The notes under the pieces were generated by a model that was not told where the DNA came from, did no database searches, and was given only the letters and a program-made list of their open reading frames with translations. From Gemmatimonadota bacterium (lineage in GTDB: Bacteria > Gemmatimonadota > Gemmatimonadetes > Gemmatimonadales > Gemmatimonadaceae), in NCBI GenBank assembly GCA_023249395.1, contig JAHFCS010000187.1, positions 1 to 5,176 of the forward strand: a DNA stretch of 5,176 nucleotides, given 5' to 3'. The translations under genes and the position numbers were made by a program. This document shows positions 5,132-5,176 of this stretch, piece after piece. Position 1 is the first letter of the stretch; each line of letters opens with the position of its first letter.

Positions 5132-5176
5132 AAGACCCAGAAGAATCGATACAGAAGAGAAGTCGCGCCGGCTGCA
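5129..5176 (+). CDS. Possible start of a plus-strand gene, cut by the window edge
   Basis: From the ATG at 5129 the frame stays open for 16 codons to the window end (MKTQKNRYRREVAPAA). The leader before it carries a promoter-like element and a nested dyad, which argues for a real gene start. However, there is no good Shine-Dalgarno (only CCGGA just upstream), and 16 residues are too few to assign a family. The basic, polar N-terminus is not a signal peptide so far. Confidence 0.3.
   Translation, partial: MKTQKNRYRREVAPAA

Overview
The window is about 62% GC by eye, with strongly GC-biased third codon positions. It is chromosomal DNA of a free-living, didermic bacterium. The gene content is housekeeping: acetyl-CoA synthetase, uroporphyrinogen-III methyltransferase, a DsbA-like/VKOR disulfide pair and an alpha/beta hydrolase. 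The protein style (Acs with an IDVLLSENRRFPP N-terminus, VKOR instead of DsbB) and some TAnnTTTG-like promoter elements suggest the FCB side of the tree, possibly Gemmatimonadota. That placement is an inference and no marker gene settles it. There are no rRNA or tRNA genes, CRISPR arrays, insertion sequences or phage genes.

Layout. Positions 1-371 (minus strand) hold the start of a cobA-type methyltransferase that runs off the left edge. It is preceded and overlapped by a 65-codon frame that looks like the N-terminal helix-turn-helix part of an AsnC/siroheme-decarboxylase-like protein. Divergent from these, 476-2449 (plus) is a complete acetyl-CoA synthetase. A 124-residue protein of unknown function follows at 2508-2882 (plus). 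Convergent with it, 4076-2920 (minus) is a two-gene operon of a membrane-anchored DsbA-like thioredoxin-fold protein and a VKOR-family membrane protein, joined by an ATGA overlap. Divergent from that operon, 4170-5015 (plus) is an alpha/beta-hydrolase-fold protein with an unusual catalytic site. The last 160 bases hold three inverted repeats, two of them nested, and the possible first 16 codons of another plus-strand gene.

How the genes work together. The DsbA/VKOR pair is a self-contained oxidative-folding module: the DsbA-like protein oxidises exported substrates and VKOR re-oxidises it using quinone. Acs activates acetate. CobA feeds siroheme or corrinoid synthesis. These three functions are not obviously linked to each other.

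I found no convincing new multi-gene system. The points most worth a second look are the alpha/beta hydrolase with Asp at the nucleophile position and Arg in place of the catalytic His, the nested dyad whose outer arm contains the start codon of the last frame, and the truncated AsnC-like frame overlapping cobA.
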